Of a stretch of 64,000 nucleotides of DNA, positions 46,745 to 57,658 are shown one piece after another. The position numbers and the translations under genes were made by a program. The notes beneath the pieces were generated by a model. It made no database searches. It was not told the origin of the DNA and was given only the letters and a program-made list of their open reading frames with translations. The DNA lies in the NCBI GenBank assembly GCA_964448115.1, contig CAYUVA010000003.1:89183-153182 (forward strand). Reading direction: 5' to 3'. Every line of letters starts with the position of its first letter. Position 1 is the first letter of the stretch. Origin of the DNA: CAYUVA01 sp964448115 [NCBI: uncultured bacterium] (GTDB lineage Bacteria; CAYUVA01).

Positions 46745-47095
46745 TTATTTCTTTTCATCGCTGAGAACTATTGTTATATGACATGATCTTTTTAGAATCC
46801 TCGCTGCCCTACCTTGGGCGCAGTATCTCAACCTTTTCATCTGGGGAGCTTGATTAACGAAGGCATCGGCTATGATCAGCTCCTCGGGATGTCTAACACC
46901 CTTTGCATATCGAGCATTAGCCATGGCAGATCGCAAGACCTTCTCTATTGGCTGTGCACTAGCCTTGCCACAGAACTTCAGGTAAGCCAGCCCGGAGGCA
47001 GCGCTTTTGCCTTTTATCTTATCTATGACCAGGCGGGCTTTTCGATCAGAACCCCTTATATATTTCGCAACCGCTCTAGCTTCCATAATCATCAT
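46745..47095 (-). CDS. rplV: 50S ribosomal protein L22
   Basis: The 116 residues include KYIRGSDRKARLVIDKIKGK, then VLRSAMANARYAKGVRHPEE and the tunnel-lining hairpin end QMKRLRYCAQGRAARILKRS. Its loop reaches the exit-tunnel constriction. Canonical position between rpsS and rpsC. Confidence 0.98.
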   Translation of the reverse strand: MMIMEARAVAKYIRGSDRKARLVIDKIKGKSAASGLAYLKFCGKASAQPIEKVLRSAMANARYAKGVRHPEELIIADAFVNQAPQMKRLRYCAQGRAARILKRSCHITIVLSDEKK

Positions 47096-47112
47096 CTCCC
47101 GCTCAGTATTTC

Positions 47113-47400
47113 CTAACGTTTCCTAGCTGCCCTTTCGGACTTGGTCCCTTTATGCCCCCGAAAGGTCCTGGTGGGAGCGAACTCTCCCAGCTTATGACCA
47201 ACCATGTTCTCGTTGACATGGACTGGAACGAACTTTTTGCCATTATGCACCATAAATGTCAACCCGACAAAGTCAGGTGAGATGGTCGATCTTCGAGACC
47301 AGGTCTTGATCGCCTTGCGATCCCTACTGGCATGTGCTGCCTTGATCTTGCGCAGCAGGTGTTGATCGATAAAGGGTCCTTTTTTTATGGAACGAGCCAC
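47113..47400 (-). CDS. rpsS: 30S ribosomal protein S19
   Basis: The 95 residues start [18 protein letters not shown] and contain the family signature [19 protein letters not shown]. It is a head protein partnering S13. Two bases separate it from rplB. Confidence 0.98.
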   Translation of the reverse strand: MARSIKKGPFIDQHLLRKIKAAHASRDRKAIKTWSRRSTISPDFVGLTFMVHNGKKFVPVHVNENMVGHKLGEFAPTRTFRGHKGTKSERAARKR

Positions 47401-47402
47401 TT

Positions 47403-48230
47403 CTACTTGCTCCTTCTCTTGAGGATATATTTATTGCTCGGTTTATTCTTCTTTCGAGTCCTTGCTCCCTTGCTCTTCTTACCCCAGGGGCTGCAAGGAT
47501 GTCTTCCACCAGAGGCTTTGCCCTCTCCGCCGCCCATAGGGTGATCTACCGGATTCATGGCAACTCCTCTTACTTTCGGTCTTCTGCCTAGGTGCCGACT
47601 CATTCCCGCTTTCCCCAGGCTTATATTCTCGTGATCGATATTGCCAACCTGTCCTATTGTAGCCCTGCAAGCCTCCGGTACCCTTCTCATCTCACCGGAG
47701 GGCATGCGCAGTAGCGCCATTCCACCCTCTTTGGCCATCAACTGGACATAAGAGCCAGCGCTGCGGGCTATCTGTCCACCCTTGCCAGGGCGCATCTCGA
47801 TATTATGAACCAGTGTGCCAAGAGGAATATTATACAATGGTATCGCGTTGCCGACCTTGATATCAGCCTTTTCATCGCTGATGATCACATCCCCTACCTT
47901 TAAACCATGAGGATGCAATATATAGCGTTTCTCTCCATCAATATAATGGATCAAGGCTATATTGGCAGAGCGGTTGGGATCGTATTCCACAGCAGCCACC
48001 TTGCCCTGGATACCTAGCTTGTTGCGCTTGAAGTCGATGATACGATATTTTCTCTTTGCTCCACCGCCTCGATGCCGACAGGTGATTCGACCATTGTTAT
48101 TCCTTCCACCACTCTTCGGATTAGGCAAAAGCAAGGATTTCTCCGGGACCTTCTTGGTGATCTCCTCGTTTTTACTGGTCGAACGCCACCTCATGCCCGG
48201 CGAGGTTGGCTTGTATTTCTTAAGCGCCAT
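47403..48230 (-). CDS. rplB: 50S ribosomal protein L2
   Basis: The 275 residues show [39 protein letters not shown] and the near-catalytic-centre signature [20 protein letters not shown]. The second His of the common VDHPHGGG is Met here, a variant also found in other phyla. L2 is needed for subunit joining and peptidyl transfer. It lies 8 nt after rplW. Confidence 0.98.
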   Translation of the reverse strand: MALKKYKPTSPGMRWRSTSKNEEITKKVPEKSLLLPNPKSGGRNNNGRITCRHRGGGAKRKYRIIDFKRNKLGIQGKVAAVEYDPNRSANIALIHYIDGEKRYILHPHGLKVGDVIISDEKADIKVGNAIPLYNIPLGTLVHNIEMRPGKGGQIARSAGSYVQLMAKEGGMALLRMPSGEMRRVPEACRATIGQVGNIDHENISLGKAGMSRHLGRRPKVRGVAMNPVDHPMGGGEGKASGGRHPCSPWGKKSKGARTRKKNKPSNKYILKRRSK

Positions 48231-48238
48231 TTTTCAGC

Positions 48239-48529
48239 TTACTCCCCCTCAAAGAAATCTATTGTATGTCCTTGTGATAGGGAAACGATAGCCTTCTTAT
48301 AGCTTGATCTTCTTCCCTCGAATCTTCCCCATCGCTTAGGTTTTCCCTTCATGTTTACAACTCTGACCTTATCGACCTTCACCTTGAAGATATCTTCGAT
48401 CGCCTTGCGTATCTCGATCTTGTTTGCCTTGGGATCAACGATAAACTGTACCTGGTTGGCTTGTTCCTGGCTCAGGGTGGTTTTTTCCGTTATATAAGGT
48501 CTGATTATGATCTGGTGCGCATCCTTCAT
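48239..48529 (-). CDS. rplW: 50S ribosomal protein L23
   Basis: The 96 residues include IIRPYITEKTTLSQEQANQV, FIVDPKANKIEIRKAIEDIF and KVRVVNMKGKPKRWGRFEGR. L23 is the main docking site for trigger factor and SRP at the tunnel exit. Its start overlaps the rplD stop by 4 nt. Confidence 0.98.
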   Translation of the reverse strand: MKDAHQIIIRPYITEKTTLSQEQANQVQFIVDPKANKIEIRKAIEDIFKVKVDKVRVVNMKGKPKRWGRFEGRRSSYKKAIVSLSQGHTIDFFEGE

Positions 48530-49155
48530 CTCTTATATGCCTCCTGTATCATAAGCAGCGCTTGTTTGGTTACCAAGAGCGTATCGAAGTTTAGCATGTC
48601 GTAAACATTCAATCCTTCAGCCAACAAGTACTTGCCTTCCTTTAGGTTTCTGGTTGACAGCATTATGTTCTCATCCTTTTGAGATAGGACGATCAGGAAC
48701 TTGCCCTGATCCGTAAAAGCACGAACTTTGGATTTTAGCGCTTTTGTAGAAGGTTTGTCAAGGGATATCTTATCGATTACGAATAATTTTCCACTTCTCA
48801 GTTTCTCCGAGATGGTAGATCGAAAGGCTTCTTTTCGGACCTTTTTAGGGACTTTTATGGAGAAATCCCTGGGTTGGGGTCCGAATGCTACTCCCCCGCC
48901 CCGCAGTATAGGCGACTTTTTCCAAGAGCCCCTTCTTGCCCTGCCTGTTCCCTTTTGTCTATATGGCTTCTTTGTGCTCCCTTTTATCTCGCTGCGCTGC
49001 TTGGTTTTAGCAGTTCCAGTTCTTTTTCGGGCAAGCTGCTGCCGGACCACTATATGCACCAAGTGAGGTTTCTGGCTTACTGCAAAGACTTCCTCTTTAA
49101 GCTCCAGGGTATCGACCTGTTCTTTTTCAAGATTATATACTGGCACCTGTATCAT
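48526..49155 (-). CDS. rplD: 50S ribosomal protein L4
   Basis: The 209 residues contain the tunnel loop TKQRSEIKGSTKKPYRQKG followed by GTGRARRGSWKKSPILRGGG, and VAFGPQPRDFSIKVPKKVRK. In E. coli L4 represses the S10 operon through a leader; no such leader exists here because fusA abuts rpsJ. It lies 11 nt after rplC. Confidence 0.98.
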   Translation of the reverse strand: MIQVPVYNLEKEQVDTLELKEEVFAVSQKPHLVHIVVRQQLARKRTGTAKTKQRSEIKGSTKKPYRQKGTGRARRGSWKKSPILRGGGVAFGPQPRDFSIKVPKKVRKEAFRSTISEKLRSGKLFVIDKISLDKPSTKALKSKVRAFTDQGKFLIVLSQKDENIMLSTRNLKEGKYLLAEGLNVYDMLNFDTLLVTKQALLMIQEAYKR

Positions 49156-49166
49156 GGCAGTCCTTC

Positions 49167-49811
49167 CTAACTCTTTGTTTTAGTCTTTACGCTTTTTCTG
49201 ATCCTTACATAGTCCCCATTTGCACCAGGAACAGCGCCCTTTAATACCAGCAGGTTTTTCTTTGCATCAACCGAATGAACCCTAAGGTTCAACACCGTAA
49301 CCTGTTTACCCCCCATCCTGCCATAGCCGGGATGTCCCTTGAAAACCCTGGATGGCCAAGCGCTAGAGCCAATAGATCCCGGTGCACGATGGCTATGGGA
49401 GCCGTGTGTCATGGGACCTCGACTCCAGCCAAATCGGCGCATGGTCCCCTGGAACCCCTTGCCCTTGGAGATGCCGATCACATCGACATGTTCTCCCTCG
49501 GAGAAGATATCGGCTTTTATAACATCGCCGACATTGTAGTTATCATTCTCGCCAAGGGGTGCCTCCTGAATCAGCCTACAACCTAACAATCCAGCATTCT
49601 TGTGGTGTCCACGCTCCGGCTTGGTGGTCTGTTTCTCCTTGCTCTTGGGATCGAATCCGAGCTGAAGCGCCTGGTAGCCATCCTTTTGCCTGGTCTTTAC
49701 CTGAAGAACCGTGCAAGGACCAGCCTCGATCACGGTTACCGGGATATGCTCTCCATTGGAACCGAAAACCTGTGTCATTCCTATCTTTTTTCCTAGAATT
49801 ACATCTACCAT
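49167..49811 (-). CDS. rplC: 50S ribosomal protein L3
   Basis: The 214 residues start ILGKKIGMTQVFGSNGEHIP and carry the long loop toward the peptidyl-transferase centre (RFGWSRGPMTHGSHSHRAPG, then GHPGYGRMGGKQVTVLNLRV). L3 initiates 50S assembly. It lies 10 nt after rpsJ. Confidence 0.98.
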   Translation of the reverse strand: MVDVILGKKIGMTQVFGSNGEHIPVTVIEAGPCTVLQVKTRQKDGYQALQLGFDPKSKEKQTTKPERGHHKNAGLLGCRLIQEAPLGENDNYNVGDVIKADIFSEGEHVDVIGISKGKGFQGTMRRFGWSRGPMTHGSHSHRAPGSIGSSAWPSRVFKGHPGYGRMGGKQVTVLNLRVHSVDAKKNLLVLKGAVPGANGDYVRIRKSVKTKTKS

Positions 49812-49821
49812 TTTACACCCC

Positions 49822-50133
49822 CTACAGTTTTACCTCGACATCGACCCCGGAGGGCAGATCAAGGCGCATCAATGAATCGATCGTCTGAGGGGTAGGTTCC
49901 AGTAAGTCAAGCAGCCTTTTATGGGTTCTTTTCTCGAACTGCTCCCTGGACTTCTTGTCAATGTTGGGCGATCTTAGCACGGTATATTTCCTGGTAGAGG
50001 TCGGCAGTGGTATGGGACCGATCACTCTAGCACCGGTACTTTTGGCTGTCTCTGCGATCTCCTGAACCGACTTGTCCAGTAGTTTATGGTCGAAACCCCG
50101 TAACTTGATTCTTATCTTTTGTTGAGCAACCAT
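49822..50133 (-). CDS. rpsJ: 30S ribosomal protein S10 (NusE)
   Basis: The 103 residues contain [40 protein letters not shown] and the signature [21 protein letters not shown]10 also joins NusB in transcription antitermination and NusG coupling. It normally follows tuf or its own promoter. Here it starts only 20 nt after fusA. Confidence 0.98.
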   Translation of the reverse strand: MVAQQKIRIKLRGFDHKLLDKSVQEIAETAKSTGARVIGPIPLPTSTRKYTVLRSPNIDKKSREQFEKRTHKRLLDLLEPTPQTIDSLMRLDLPSGVDVEVKL

Positions 50134-50153
50134 GGCTCGCTCTCCTGTTTATA

Positions 50154-52238
50154 TTATTTCGTTTTGGTTATGTTCGATAGCTCCATCAACTCCTCCATAA
50201 CCGCCTGGGTTGTCCGTTTATAGCTATGGAACTGGGAGTGAAATACAGCCCTGCCTTGGGATCTTGAACGAAGTGCATTGGCATAATTGAACATCGAAGC
50301 CATAGGTACCAGGGCGTTTATTACCGCTGCGCTGCCTCTATTTTCCATGCTCTGTATCCTTCCCCGCCTGCTTACCAGGTCATTGATTATGTCGCCCATG
50401 AATTCCTGGGGACTTATCACCTCGACATGCATAATAGGCTCCAGGATCACCGATTCAGCCTTGCGCAGGGCATCTTGTATAGCCATTGAAGCAGCTATGC
50501 CAAAAGCCTGTTCCGATGAATCGACCTCGTGGTAGGTGCCATCCAGGATATCCACCTGCAGGTCGATCACCTGGTAGCCACCGAGAAGCCCTGTTTCTAA
50601 AGCCCCCATTGCTCCTTTCTCGATTGCAGGTATGAACTCGGAGGGTATGGCACCGCCTCTGACCTGGTTGGTAACCTTGATGCCCGAGCCGCGTGGCAGG
50701 GGGCTTATCTGTAGTATCACATGCCCGTATTGTCCCTTGCCTCCGCTCTGGCGGACGAACTTGCCTTCTCCTTTTGCCAAGGTAGTTATGGTCTCCTTAT
50801 ATGCAACCTGGGGAACTCCGGTATTGGCTTGCACCTTGAACTCTCGTTTCAGCCGGTCAATAATGATCTCGAGGTGCAGCTCCCCCATCCCGCAAATAAG
50901 GGTCTGCCCGGTCTCGGCATCCTTGCGCAGCTTCAAGGAAGGATCATCAGCACAGAGTTTGTGCAACGATTCGGTTAATTTATCCTGATCTGACTTAGAC
51001 TTAGGTTCAATCGCAACCGCAATGACCGGCTCCGGAATATTGATATTGCCAAAGATGACCTTTCTATTCGGGCTACATATCGTGTCTCCAGTCCTGGTTG
51101 CCTTGAAGCCGACCAGGGCGGCGATATCACCGCTGAATACCTGCTGGATATCCTCTCGGTGGTTGGCGTGTATCTTTAATAACCTATTTGTGCGCTCTAA
51201 GACCCCCTGGTTGGTGTTTATGACCGTATCTCCCTTCCTCAGCGTTCCGGAGTAAACCCTGAAAAAGGAAAGATAGCCGACATAGGGATCGTTCATTGTC
51301 TTAAAGATAAAGGCTGCCAGCGGTTCCGAGTCATCGGGGGTGCAGGTTACCGTCTCCAGCGTTTGAGCATCTTTACCCACCACCGGTGGTATATCCAATG
51401 GTGAGGGAAGATAATCGATAACTGCATCGATAAGGTTTTGGACACCTTTATTCTTGAAGGAGGAACCGCATAATACGGGGACAATCTTATGATCTATCGT
51501 ATTGTTTCTTATTATTTCTTTTATCCTGGGGATCGATATCTGTCTTTGATGGAAGTAGTCATCGAGCAACCGATCGTCCAGCTCGCAAAGTGCTAGCATC
51601 ATGTTTTCTCGCCATCTCTCAACCTCTGCAACCATATCTGGCGGGATCTCGAGCTTATCGAACTTGAAGCCGAAGGTGGTATCATCGAATACATACAATT
51701 TCATCTCTATGAGGTCGATAATGCCCTTGAAGTCATCCTCAGCCCCATAAGGTATCTGCAGCGGGACTGGATTAGCTTTCAGTCGCTCCCTTATCATCTC
51801 GACAGCAGCATAGTAGTCTGCGCCCAGGCGATCCATCTTGTTTATATAAGCCAGCTTGGGGATGCGATACCTGTCCGCCTGTTGCCAGACGGTCTCAGAT
51901 TGAGGCTCCACGCCACCGACGGCACAAAATACGGCGACTACGCCATCGAGCACTCTCAATGAGCGCTCGACCTCAATGGTAAAATCGACATGACCAGGCG
52001 TGTCAATTATGTTGATTCGATGATCCTTCCAGAAGCAGGTTGTAGCTGCCGAGGTGATGGTTATACCCCTTTCTTGCTCCTGTTCCATCCAGTCCATCAC
52101 CGCCGTGCCCTCGTTGACCTCACCCATTCTCCTGGAGACCCCCGTATAGAATAACACCCTCTCGGTAGTAGTGGTCTTGCCGGCGTCTATATGCGCCATG
52201 AAGCCGATGTTTCGTATTTTTGATAGTGGGTGTCTCAT
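50154..52238 (-). CDS. fusA: Elongation factor G
   Basis: The 694-residue translocase GTPase has all GTP motifs: [39 protein letters not shown] and [11 protein letters not shown]. The domain II to V markers [29 protein letters not shown] and [20 protein letters not shown] are also present. It follows rpsG by 13 nt, and tuf is absent after it. The length is standard; a second diverged EF-G elsewhere in the genome cannot be excluded. Confidence 0.98.
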   Translation of the reverse strand: MRHPLSKIRNIGFMAHIDAGKTTTTERVLFYTGVSRRMGEVNEGTAVMDWMEQEQERGITITSAATTCFWKDHRINIIDTPGHVDFTIEVERSLRVLDGVVAVFCAVGGVEPQSETVWQQADRYRIPKLAYINKMDRLGADYYAAVEMIRERLKANPVPLQIPYGAEDDFKGIIDLIEMKLYVFDDTTFGFKFDKLEIPPDMVAEVERWRENMMLALCELDDRLLDDYFHQRQISIPRIKEIIRNNTIDHKIVPVLCGSSFKNKGVQNLIDAVIDYLPSPLDIPPVVGKDAQTLETVTCTPDDSEPLAAFIFKTMNDPYVGYLSFFRVYSGTLRKGDTVINTNQGVLERTNRLLKIHANHREDIQQVFSGDIAALVGFKATRTGDTICSPNRKVIFGNINIPEPVIAVAIEPKSKSDQDKLTESLHKLCADDPSLKLRKDAETGQTLICGMGELHLEIIIDRLKREFKVQANTGVPQVAYKETITTLAKGEGKFVRQSGGKGQYGHVILQISPLPRGSGIKVTNQVRGGAIPSEFIPAIEKGAMGALETGLLGGYQVIDLQVDILDGTYHEVDSSEQAFGIAASMAIQDALRKAESVILEPIMHVEVISPQEFMGDIINDLVSRRGRIQSMENRGSAAVINALVPMASMFNYANALRSRSQGRAVFHSQFHSYKRTTQAVMEELMELSNITKTK

Positions 52239-52251
52239 CTATGTAAAAATT

Positions 52252-52722
52252 CTACCAGCGATAATGTGCGAATGCCTTGTTGGCTTCAGCCATCTTGTGC
52301 GTATCTTCCTTTTTCTTCACTGCTAGACCACGATGATTGTAAGCATCGAGCATTTCATCAGCTAGCCTTTGAGCCATAGTTTTTCCGCTCTTTGCCCTAG
52401 AGTATCCTATGATCCATTTTATGCTCAGGCTCAGTTGTCTATGCGGGGGCACCTCAACCGGCACCTGGTATGTTGAGCCTCCAACGCGGCGCGATTTAAC
52501 AGCTACCTGGGGTTTTACATTATCAATAGCCTTCATAAAGACCTTGAGTCCATTGGTCTTTGTCTTTGCTTCCAGGATATCTATGGCATCATAGAGGATC
52601 TTCTCAGCCAGGCTCTTTTTACCATCCTTCATTAGTGCATTGATGAATCTGGTAACCAACTGGCTGTTGTACTTTGAGTCCGGCGGTACCGGACTTTTTT
52701 TGACTACCTTTCGTCTTGGCAT
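52252..52722 (-). CDS. rpsG: 30S ribosomal protein S7
   Basis: The 156 residues include VTRFINALMKDGKKSLAEKI, the signature RRVGGSTYQVPVEVPPHRQL and the C-terminal HKMAEANKAFAHYRW. S7 nucleates the 30S head and can repress the str operon in E. coli. It lies 17 nt after rpsL. Confidence 0.98.
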   Translation of the reverse strand: MPRRKVVKKSPVPPDSKYNSQLVTRFINALMKDGKKSLAEKILYDAIDILEAKTKTNGLKVFMKAIDNVKPQVAVKSRRVGGSTYQVPVEVPPHRQLSLSIKWIIGYSRAKSGKTMAQRLADEMLDAYNHRGLAVKKKEDTHKMAEANKAFAHYRW

Positions 52723-52739
52723 ATCTTAAAGCTCGCTTG

Positions 52740-53120
52740 CTAGGATTTCTTTTCCCTTTTTACTCCGTACTTGGAGCGCCCCTTCTTGCGGTCATCCACT
52801 CCTACCGAGTCGTATTTACCGCGAACGATATGATAGCGCACACCGGGTAGATCCTTGACACGACCACCTCTTACCAGAACCACTGAGTGTTCCTGGAGGT
52901 TGTGTCCTATGCCCGGAATATATGCGGTTACCTCGATACCGTTTCTCAGGCGGACACGAGCCACCTTCCGCAGTGCTGAATTAGGCTTTTTAGGGGTGGT
53001 GGTATAGACCCTGGTGCATACGCCCCGTTTTTGCGGACAGCTTTGCAGAGCAGGGCTTTTGGTCTTCTTTACCACCTTTTTCCTGCTCTTTCTTACCAAT
53101 TGGTTAATGGTCGGCACCAT
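52740..53120 (-). CDS. rpsL: 30S ribosomal protein S12
   Basis: The frame opens six codons upstream, but ATG 53120 follows AAAGGAG and gives the canonical start [19 protein letters not shown] (126 residues). [19 protein letters not shown] and [20 protein letters not shown] keep the lysines whose change gives streptomycin resistance, so the sensitive-type sequence is present. S12 controls decoding accuracy. It is the first gene of the str part, after rpoC. Confidence 0.98.
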   Translation of the reverse strand: MVPTINQLVRKSRKKVVKKTKSPALQSCPQKRGVCTRVYTTTPKKPNSALRKVARVRLRNGIEVTAYIPGIGHNLQEHSVVLVRGGRVKDLPGVRYHIVRGKYDSVGVDDRKKGRSKYGVKREKKS

Positions 53121-53162
53121 TTTTTCTCCTTTTATCAAAATATCTTTTCTAACCTTTAATAG

Positions 53163-56100
53163 CTAGGCTGTTTCTTCCTCTTCTTTCTCGGCAGCCTCAA
53201 CCTGCTCTTCATCCTCGACTACCGCTTCCTGGTTGAAGACCTCTTCTTTTATCTCAGCCTCGATATCCCTTTCTTCCTCTTTTTCAGTCCGTACTGTGTC
53301 CCTGAAGATATCGAACTTGATCGGCTTGGTCGTCAACACCGTGTTCTTATACTGCCCCATTCCGGTTCCAGCAGGGATCAACCTTCCGACCACGATATTC
53401 TCCTTCAGTCCGCGCAGCATATCCACCTTGCCCTTAGTAGCTGCATCGGTAAGGATCCTGGTGGTCTCCTGGAACGAGGCTGCTGATACGAAGCTATCGG
53501 TACTCAAGGCAGCCTTGGTGATGCCTAGTAGCAGGGGTTCGCCCTTTGCAGGGGTGCCATCCTGCTCTTTAACCCGCTTGTTTTCCTCCTGGAATTCGAA
53601 CTTATCAACCTGCTGATCCAACAGGAATTTAGTGTCCCCGACATCGGTTATCTTGATCAGCCTCAGCATCTGTCTGACAATGATCTCAATATGCTTGTCG
53701 TTTATGGTAACTCCCTGCAGCCTGTAAACCTGTTGAATCTCGTTTACCAGGTATCTTTGTAGTTCCTTAATACCTTGGATTCTCAGGATATCATGGGGAT
53801 TTATAGCTCCATCCATTAGCGGTTCGCCTGGTCTTATGAAATCTCCCTCATATACGCTGACATGTGCGCCTTTGGGGATTAGGTATTCCCTATCTACGCC
53901 CTGTGGGTTCTTGACCACGATCCGTCTCATGCCGCGCTCGAATCCAGCAAAGTGCACTATCCCATCGATCTCGGAGATGATGGCAGCCTCTTTGGGGCGA
54001 CGAGCCTCGAAAAGCTCGACAACACGGGGCAAACCACCGGTGATGTCTTTAGTCTTAGTAGTCTCTCTAGGTATCTTGGCAATGATATCACCAGCCTTGA
54101 CCGGTTCACCGTCAGTGACCTCAAGGTGTGCGCCGTAAGGCATGTGATACTTTTTGACTTCATCTATGGTGATCTGGATGACATCAGCTTTGGTTGCTAC
54201 TCGGCGTACTATACCGTCTATGGGAGATTTTATCTCTTTGGTTGTCGGCTTCTTGCGAGCTGGTTTTTTGCCTGGTCTCTTTATCCTTTTCAGTTCATCC
54301 TCGGATAAAGGCTCGGTGGCGATTACATCTCCTGGTGAGACCACTGTACCCCTATCAACCTTTACATCCGCATCCGGGCTTACATGGATAACCTCGCCAC
54401 TGCGATCTTTATCCTCTACTAGCACCATCAGCACTGGATGCTTATTTTCAGCGAAGAAGTCGGAGATTACCTTGGTGGATCGCATGGAGATGTCATCCAC
54501 CTCTTCCTTCATAGTTACGCCTTCCTCTATATCATGGTAAATAACGGTACCTGATTTCTCGGTCAGGATGACATTGGCGAAGGGATCCCATTTTATGACC
54601 GTGTCTCCCTGTTTGACTCTGCCTCCGTCATCGACCATGAGGGTAGCGCCATAAACTACCATGTACTCCTTCTCCCTGCCATCATCATAGTTGATGATCA
54701 TGGAGCTGTGTCGGTTCATCACGATCTTCTCGCCGTGCTTATTGGTTACCCACTGGATGCCCTGGTACTTGACCACACCATCCCCCTCTGCATCAAGTGT
54801 AGTCTGTTCTATTACCTTGCTGGCTGCGCCGCCGATGTGGAAGGTTCTCATGGTCAATTGCGTACCCGGCTCACCGATTGACTGGGCGGCGATTACACCA
54901 ATAGCCTCACCTAGCTCGACCAGGTTGCCGGTGGCAAGATTCCTGCCGTAGCAAAGGGCACAGACGCCATATCGGGTCTCGCAGGTCATCACGCTGCGGA
55001 TCTTTACATGCTTGATATTCGAGTCCTCAATTTCCTGGGCGATATCCTCGTCTATCTCCTGGTTCTTGCCGACTATGACCTGCTTGGTCTTTGGATTCAA
55101 TACATCCTCAGCAGAGATCCTCCCTATGAGCCTTTCCTTAAGCGGGGTAATGATCTCACCACCCTCTATTATGGCCTCCATTGTGATGCCTTCAGGGGTC
55201 CCGCAGTCGTACTCGGTTATGATTACATCCTGAGCAACATCAACCAACCTTCGAGTCAAGTACCCGGAGTTAGCGGTCTTCAGGGCGGTATCAGCAAGCC
55301 CCTTTCGTGCTCCGTGTGTACTGTTGAAGTACTGCAGGACGGTTAAACCCTCGCGGAAGTTGGAGGTGATGGGCGTCTCGATGATCTCGCCGCTCGGCTT
55401 TGCCATCAAACCTCTTAGTCCGGCGAGCTGTCTGATCTGCTGCTTGCTACCTCTGGCTCCTGAGTGTGCCATCATGTAGATAGGATTGAACCGACCCGGT
55501 TTGGACTCGCCATCCGAGGTGGTGTAGCTGCCCGATTCTAGCTGGGCAAAAAGCTCCTCAGTAATCTGTTCGGTTACACTTGACCAGATATCGATGATCT
55601 TGTTGTATCGCTCACCAAGGGAGATGACCCCATTATGATGTTCACTCTCGACAGCAATGACCTTTTCCATGGCAACGCTTATATGGTCTTTTTTGGTCTT
55701 AGGTATGACCATATCATCGATACAGATAGATATCCCCGCCTTGGTGGCGTACTTGTAACCCAAGTCCTTCAAGGTATCCAAAAGCTCGACTGTCCTTGTT
55801 TTTCCGTACCTCCTGTAGAATCTGCCGATGATATCTCGAAGCGCCTTGTTAGTAGCATAGTCGTTGAAGAACTCGAAATCCTCGGGGAAGATCTGGTTGA
55901 ACAGTACCCTGCCCACGGTTGTCTCTAGCAGCTTAGCGTTGACTCTAACCTTGATACGGGTACCGATCTCAACGAAGCCATTTTCATAGGCGATTACGAC
56001 ATCATCGGTGTCCTTGAATATTTTACCTTCTCCCTTGGCTTTATCTTTGGGTAATGTCAGGTAGTAACAGCCCAGCACAATATCCTGGTTTGGAATCGCT

Positions 56101-57596
56101 ATCGGCTGTCCACTTGCTGGCGATAACAGGTTGTTGGAAGCCATCATAAGCACCTTGGCTTCAAGTTGCGCCTCCAGGGATAAAGGTATATGGACTGCCA
56201 TCTGATCGCCATCGAAATCGGCGTTGAATGCCTGGCATACCAATGGATGGATGCGGATAGCCTTCCCTTCCACCAGGATAGGCTGAAAGCCCTGTATTCC
56301 TAGGCGGTGCAGCGTCGGTGCACGATTTAGCAACACAGGATGTTCTTTAATAACCTCCTCGAGGATCTCCCAGATCACCTCGTCGCGATCATCCACCTTT
56401 TTCTTGGCGCTTTTTATGGTCTCCACCAAGCCTCTTTCCTCCAGTTTCTGGAAGATAAAGGGCTTGAAAAGCTCCAGAGCCATGTCTTTTGGCAATCCAC
56501 ACTGGTACAGTTTCAGCTCCGGACCGGCAACAATCACCGATCGCCCCGAATAATCAACTCTCTTGCCAAGCAGATTCTGTCGGAAGCGCCCTTGTTTACC
56601 CTTCAAGACATCGCTCAGTGAGCGGAGCGGTCGATTGTTAGTGCCCTTGAGTACCCTGCCGCGCCTGCCGTTATCGAACAGGGCGTCCACCGCCTCTTGC
56701 AACATCCGCTTTTCGTTGCGAATGATCACATCGGGGGCGTTTAGCTCCTGGAGTCTCTTGAGTCGGTTGTTGCGGTTTATCACCCGGCGATACAGGTCAT
56801 TAAGATCGCTGATGGCGAATCTTCCACCATCAAGGGGTACTAAAGGTCTCAGCTCCGGTGGGATCACCGGGATGACATCCAGGATCATCCATTCCGGCCT
56901 TGCGCCTGATTTACGGAAAGCCTCGACCACCTTGAGTCTTTTTACTATCTTTTTAGCCTTCTGGTGCGAGGTTGCCTTGCGCATATCTTCTCTCAGTTCC
57001 TCAGCCAGGGTCTCCGGGTCGATCTGTGCCAGAACCTCCTTGATAGCCTCTGCGCCCATCTTGGCTATGAAGCTGTCGCCATGTTTCTCGACGAGTTTCA
57101 GGTACTCATCCTCGGTCAGAAGGTCTTTTACCTTTTTCTTGGTTGTACCAGGGTCGATAACCAGGTAATTCTGGTAGTAAAGTACCCTTTCCAGTTCACG
57201 AACTGACATGTCCAGTACATGACCGATCCGAGATGGAATACCCTTGAAGAACCAGATATGAGAGACCGGGCTTGCCAGCTCTATATGCCCCATTCTTTCT
57301 CTTCTTACCTTGGACTCTATAACCTCGACACCGCATTTTTCGCACACGATGCCTCGATGCTTCATCCTTTTATACTTACCGCAGTGGCACTCCCAGTCCT
57401 TTGTTGGACCGAATATCTTTGTGCAGAACAGCCCCCCCCTCTCCGGCTTGAAGGTACGATAGTTGATGGTCTCCGGCTTTATTACCTCGCCATAAGACCA
57501 TGAACGTATCTTCTCCGGCGAGGCGGGCATTATCTTGATAGCGTTGAACTCTATCTCTTCCCTCGGCTTCTCGCCAAAGCTGAATCTAAAGTCCAA
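53163..57596 (-). CDS. rpoC: RNA polymerase beta-prime subunit
   Basis: The likely start is TTG 57596, directly after AGGAGGG, giving [17 protein letters not shown]; the open frame begins at TTG 57614, which lies upstream of that site. Of about 1477 residues, the N-terminal zinc ribbon is [16 protein letters not shown]...CEKCG. The catalytic loop is [15 protein letters not shown], with three Mg-binding Asp residues. The second zinc site contains [13 protein letters not shown]. The trigger loop region includes [21 protein letters not shown] Glu-rich tail of about 45 residues (ending EEETA) extends beyond usual homologues. It is 62 nt after rpoB. Confidence 0.98.
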   Translation of the reverse strand: MDFRFSFGEKPREEIEFNAIKIMPASPEKIRSWSYGEVIKPETINYRTFKPERGGLFCTKIFGPTKDWECHCGKYKRMKHRGIVCEKCGVEVIESKVRRERMGHIELASPVSHIWFFKGIPSRIGHVLDMSVRELERVLYYQNYLVIDPGTTKKKVKDLLTEDEYLKLVEKHGDSFIAKMGAEAIKEVLAQIDPETLAEELREDMRKATSHQKAKKIVKRLKVVEAFRKSGARPEWMILDVIPVIPPELRPLVPLDGGRFAISDLNDLYRRVINRNNRLKRLQELNAPDVIIRNEKRMLQEAVDALFDNGRRGRVLKGTNNRPLRSLSDVLKGKQGRFRQNLLGKRVDYSGRSVIVAGPELKLYQCGLPKDMALELFKPFIFQKLEERGLVETIKSAKKKVDDRDEVIWEILEEVIKEHPVLLNRAPTLHRLGIQGFQPILVEGKAIRIHPLVCQAFNADFDGDQMAVHIPLSLEAQLEAKVLMMASNNLLSPASGQPIAIPNQDIVLGCYYLTLPKDKAKGEGKIFKDTDDVVIAYENGFVEIGTRIKVRVNAKLLETTVGRVLFNQIFPEDFEFFNDYATNKALRDIIGRFYRRYGKTRTVELLDTLKDLGYKYATKAGISICIDDMVIPKTKKDHISVAMEKVIAVESEHHNGVISLGERYNKIIDIWSSVTEQITEELFAQLESGSYTTSDGESKPGRFNPIYMMAHSGARGSKQQIRQLAGLRGLMAKPSGEIIETPITSNFREGLTVLQYFNSTHGARKGLADTALKTANSGYLTRRLVDVAQDVIITEYDCGTPEGITMEAIIEGGEIITPLKERLIGRISAEDVLNPKTKQVIVGKNQEIDEDIAQEIEDSNIKHVKIRSVMTCETRYGVCALCYGRNLATGNLVELGEAIGVIAAQSIGEPGTQLTMRTFHIGGAASKVIEQTTLDAEGDGVVKYQGIQWVTNKHGEKIVMNRHSSMIINYDDGREKEYMVVYGATLMVDDGGRVKQGDTVIKWDPFANVILTEKSGTVIYHDIEEGVTMKEEVDDISMRSTKVISDFFAENKHPVLMVLVEDKDRSGEVIHVSPDADVKVDRGTVVSPGDVIATEPLSEDELKRIKRPGKKPARKKPTTKEIKSPIDGIVRRVATKADVIQITIDEVKKYHMPYGAHLEVTDGEPVKAGDIIAKIPRETTKTKDITGGLPRVVELFEARRPKEAAIISEIDGIVHFAGFERGMRRIVVKNPQGVDREYLIPKGAHVSVYEGDFIRPGEPLMDGAINPHDILRIQGIKELQRYLVNEIQQVYRLQGVTINDKHIEIIVRQMLRLIKITDVGDTKFLLDQQVDKFEFQEENKRVKEQDGTPAKGEPLLLGITKAALSTDSFVSAASFQETTRILTDAATKGKVDMLRGLKENIVVGRLIPAGTGMGQYKNTVLTTKPIKFDIFRDTVRTEKEEERDIEAEIKEEVFNQEAVVEDEEQVEAAEKEEEETA

Positions 57597-57658
57597 GTTG
57601 ATCCCTCCTATCAAAAGAGGTCTTTGTTTGAATTTTCATCTTTCTTTTCAATGTCATC

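Noticed and set aside
50134-50153. Remnant of tuf between fusA and rpsJ
   Set aside because: The gap is only 20 nt and contains just the rpsJ-side sequence; tuf is absent, not degraded, here.
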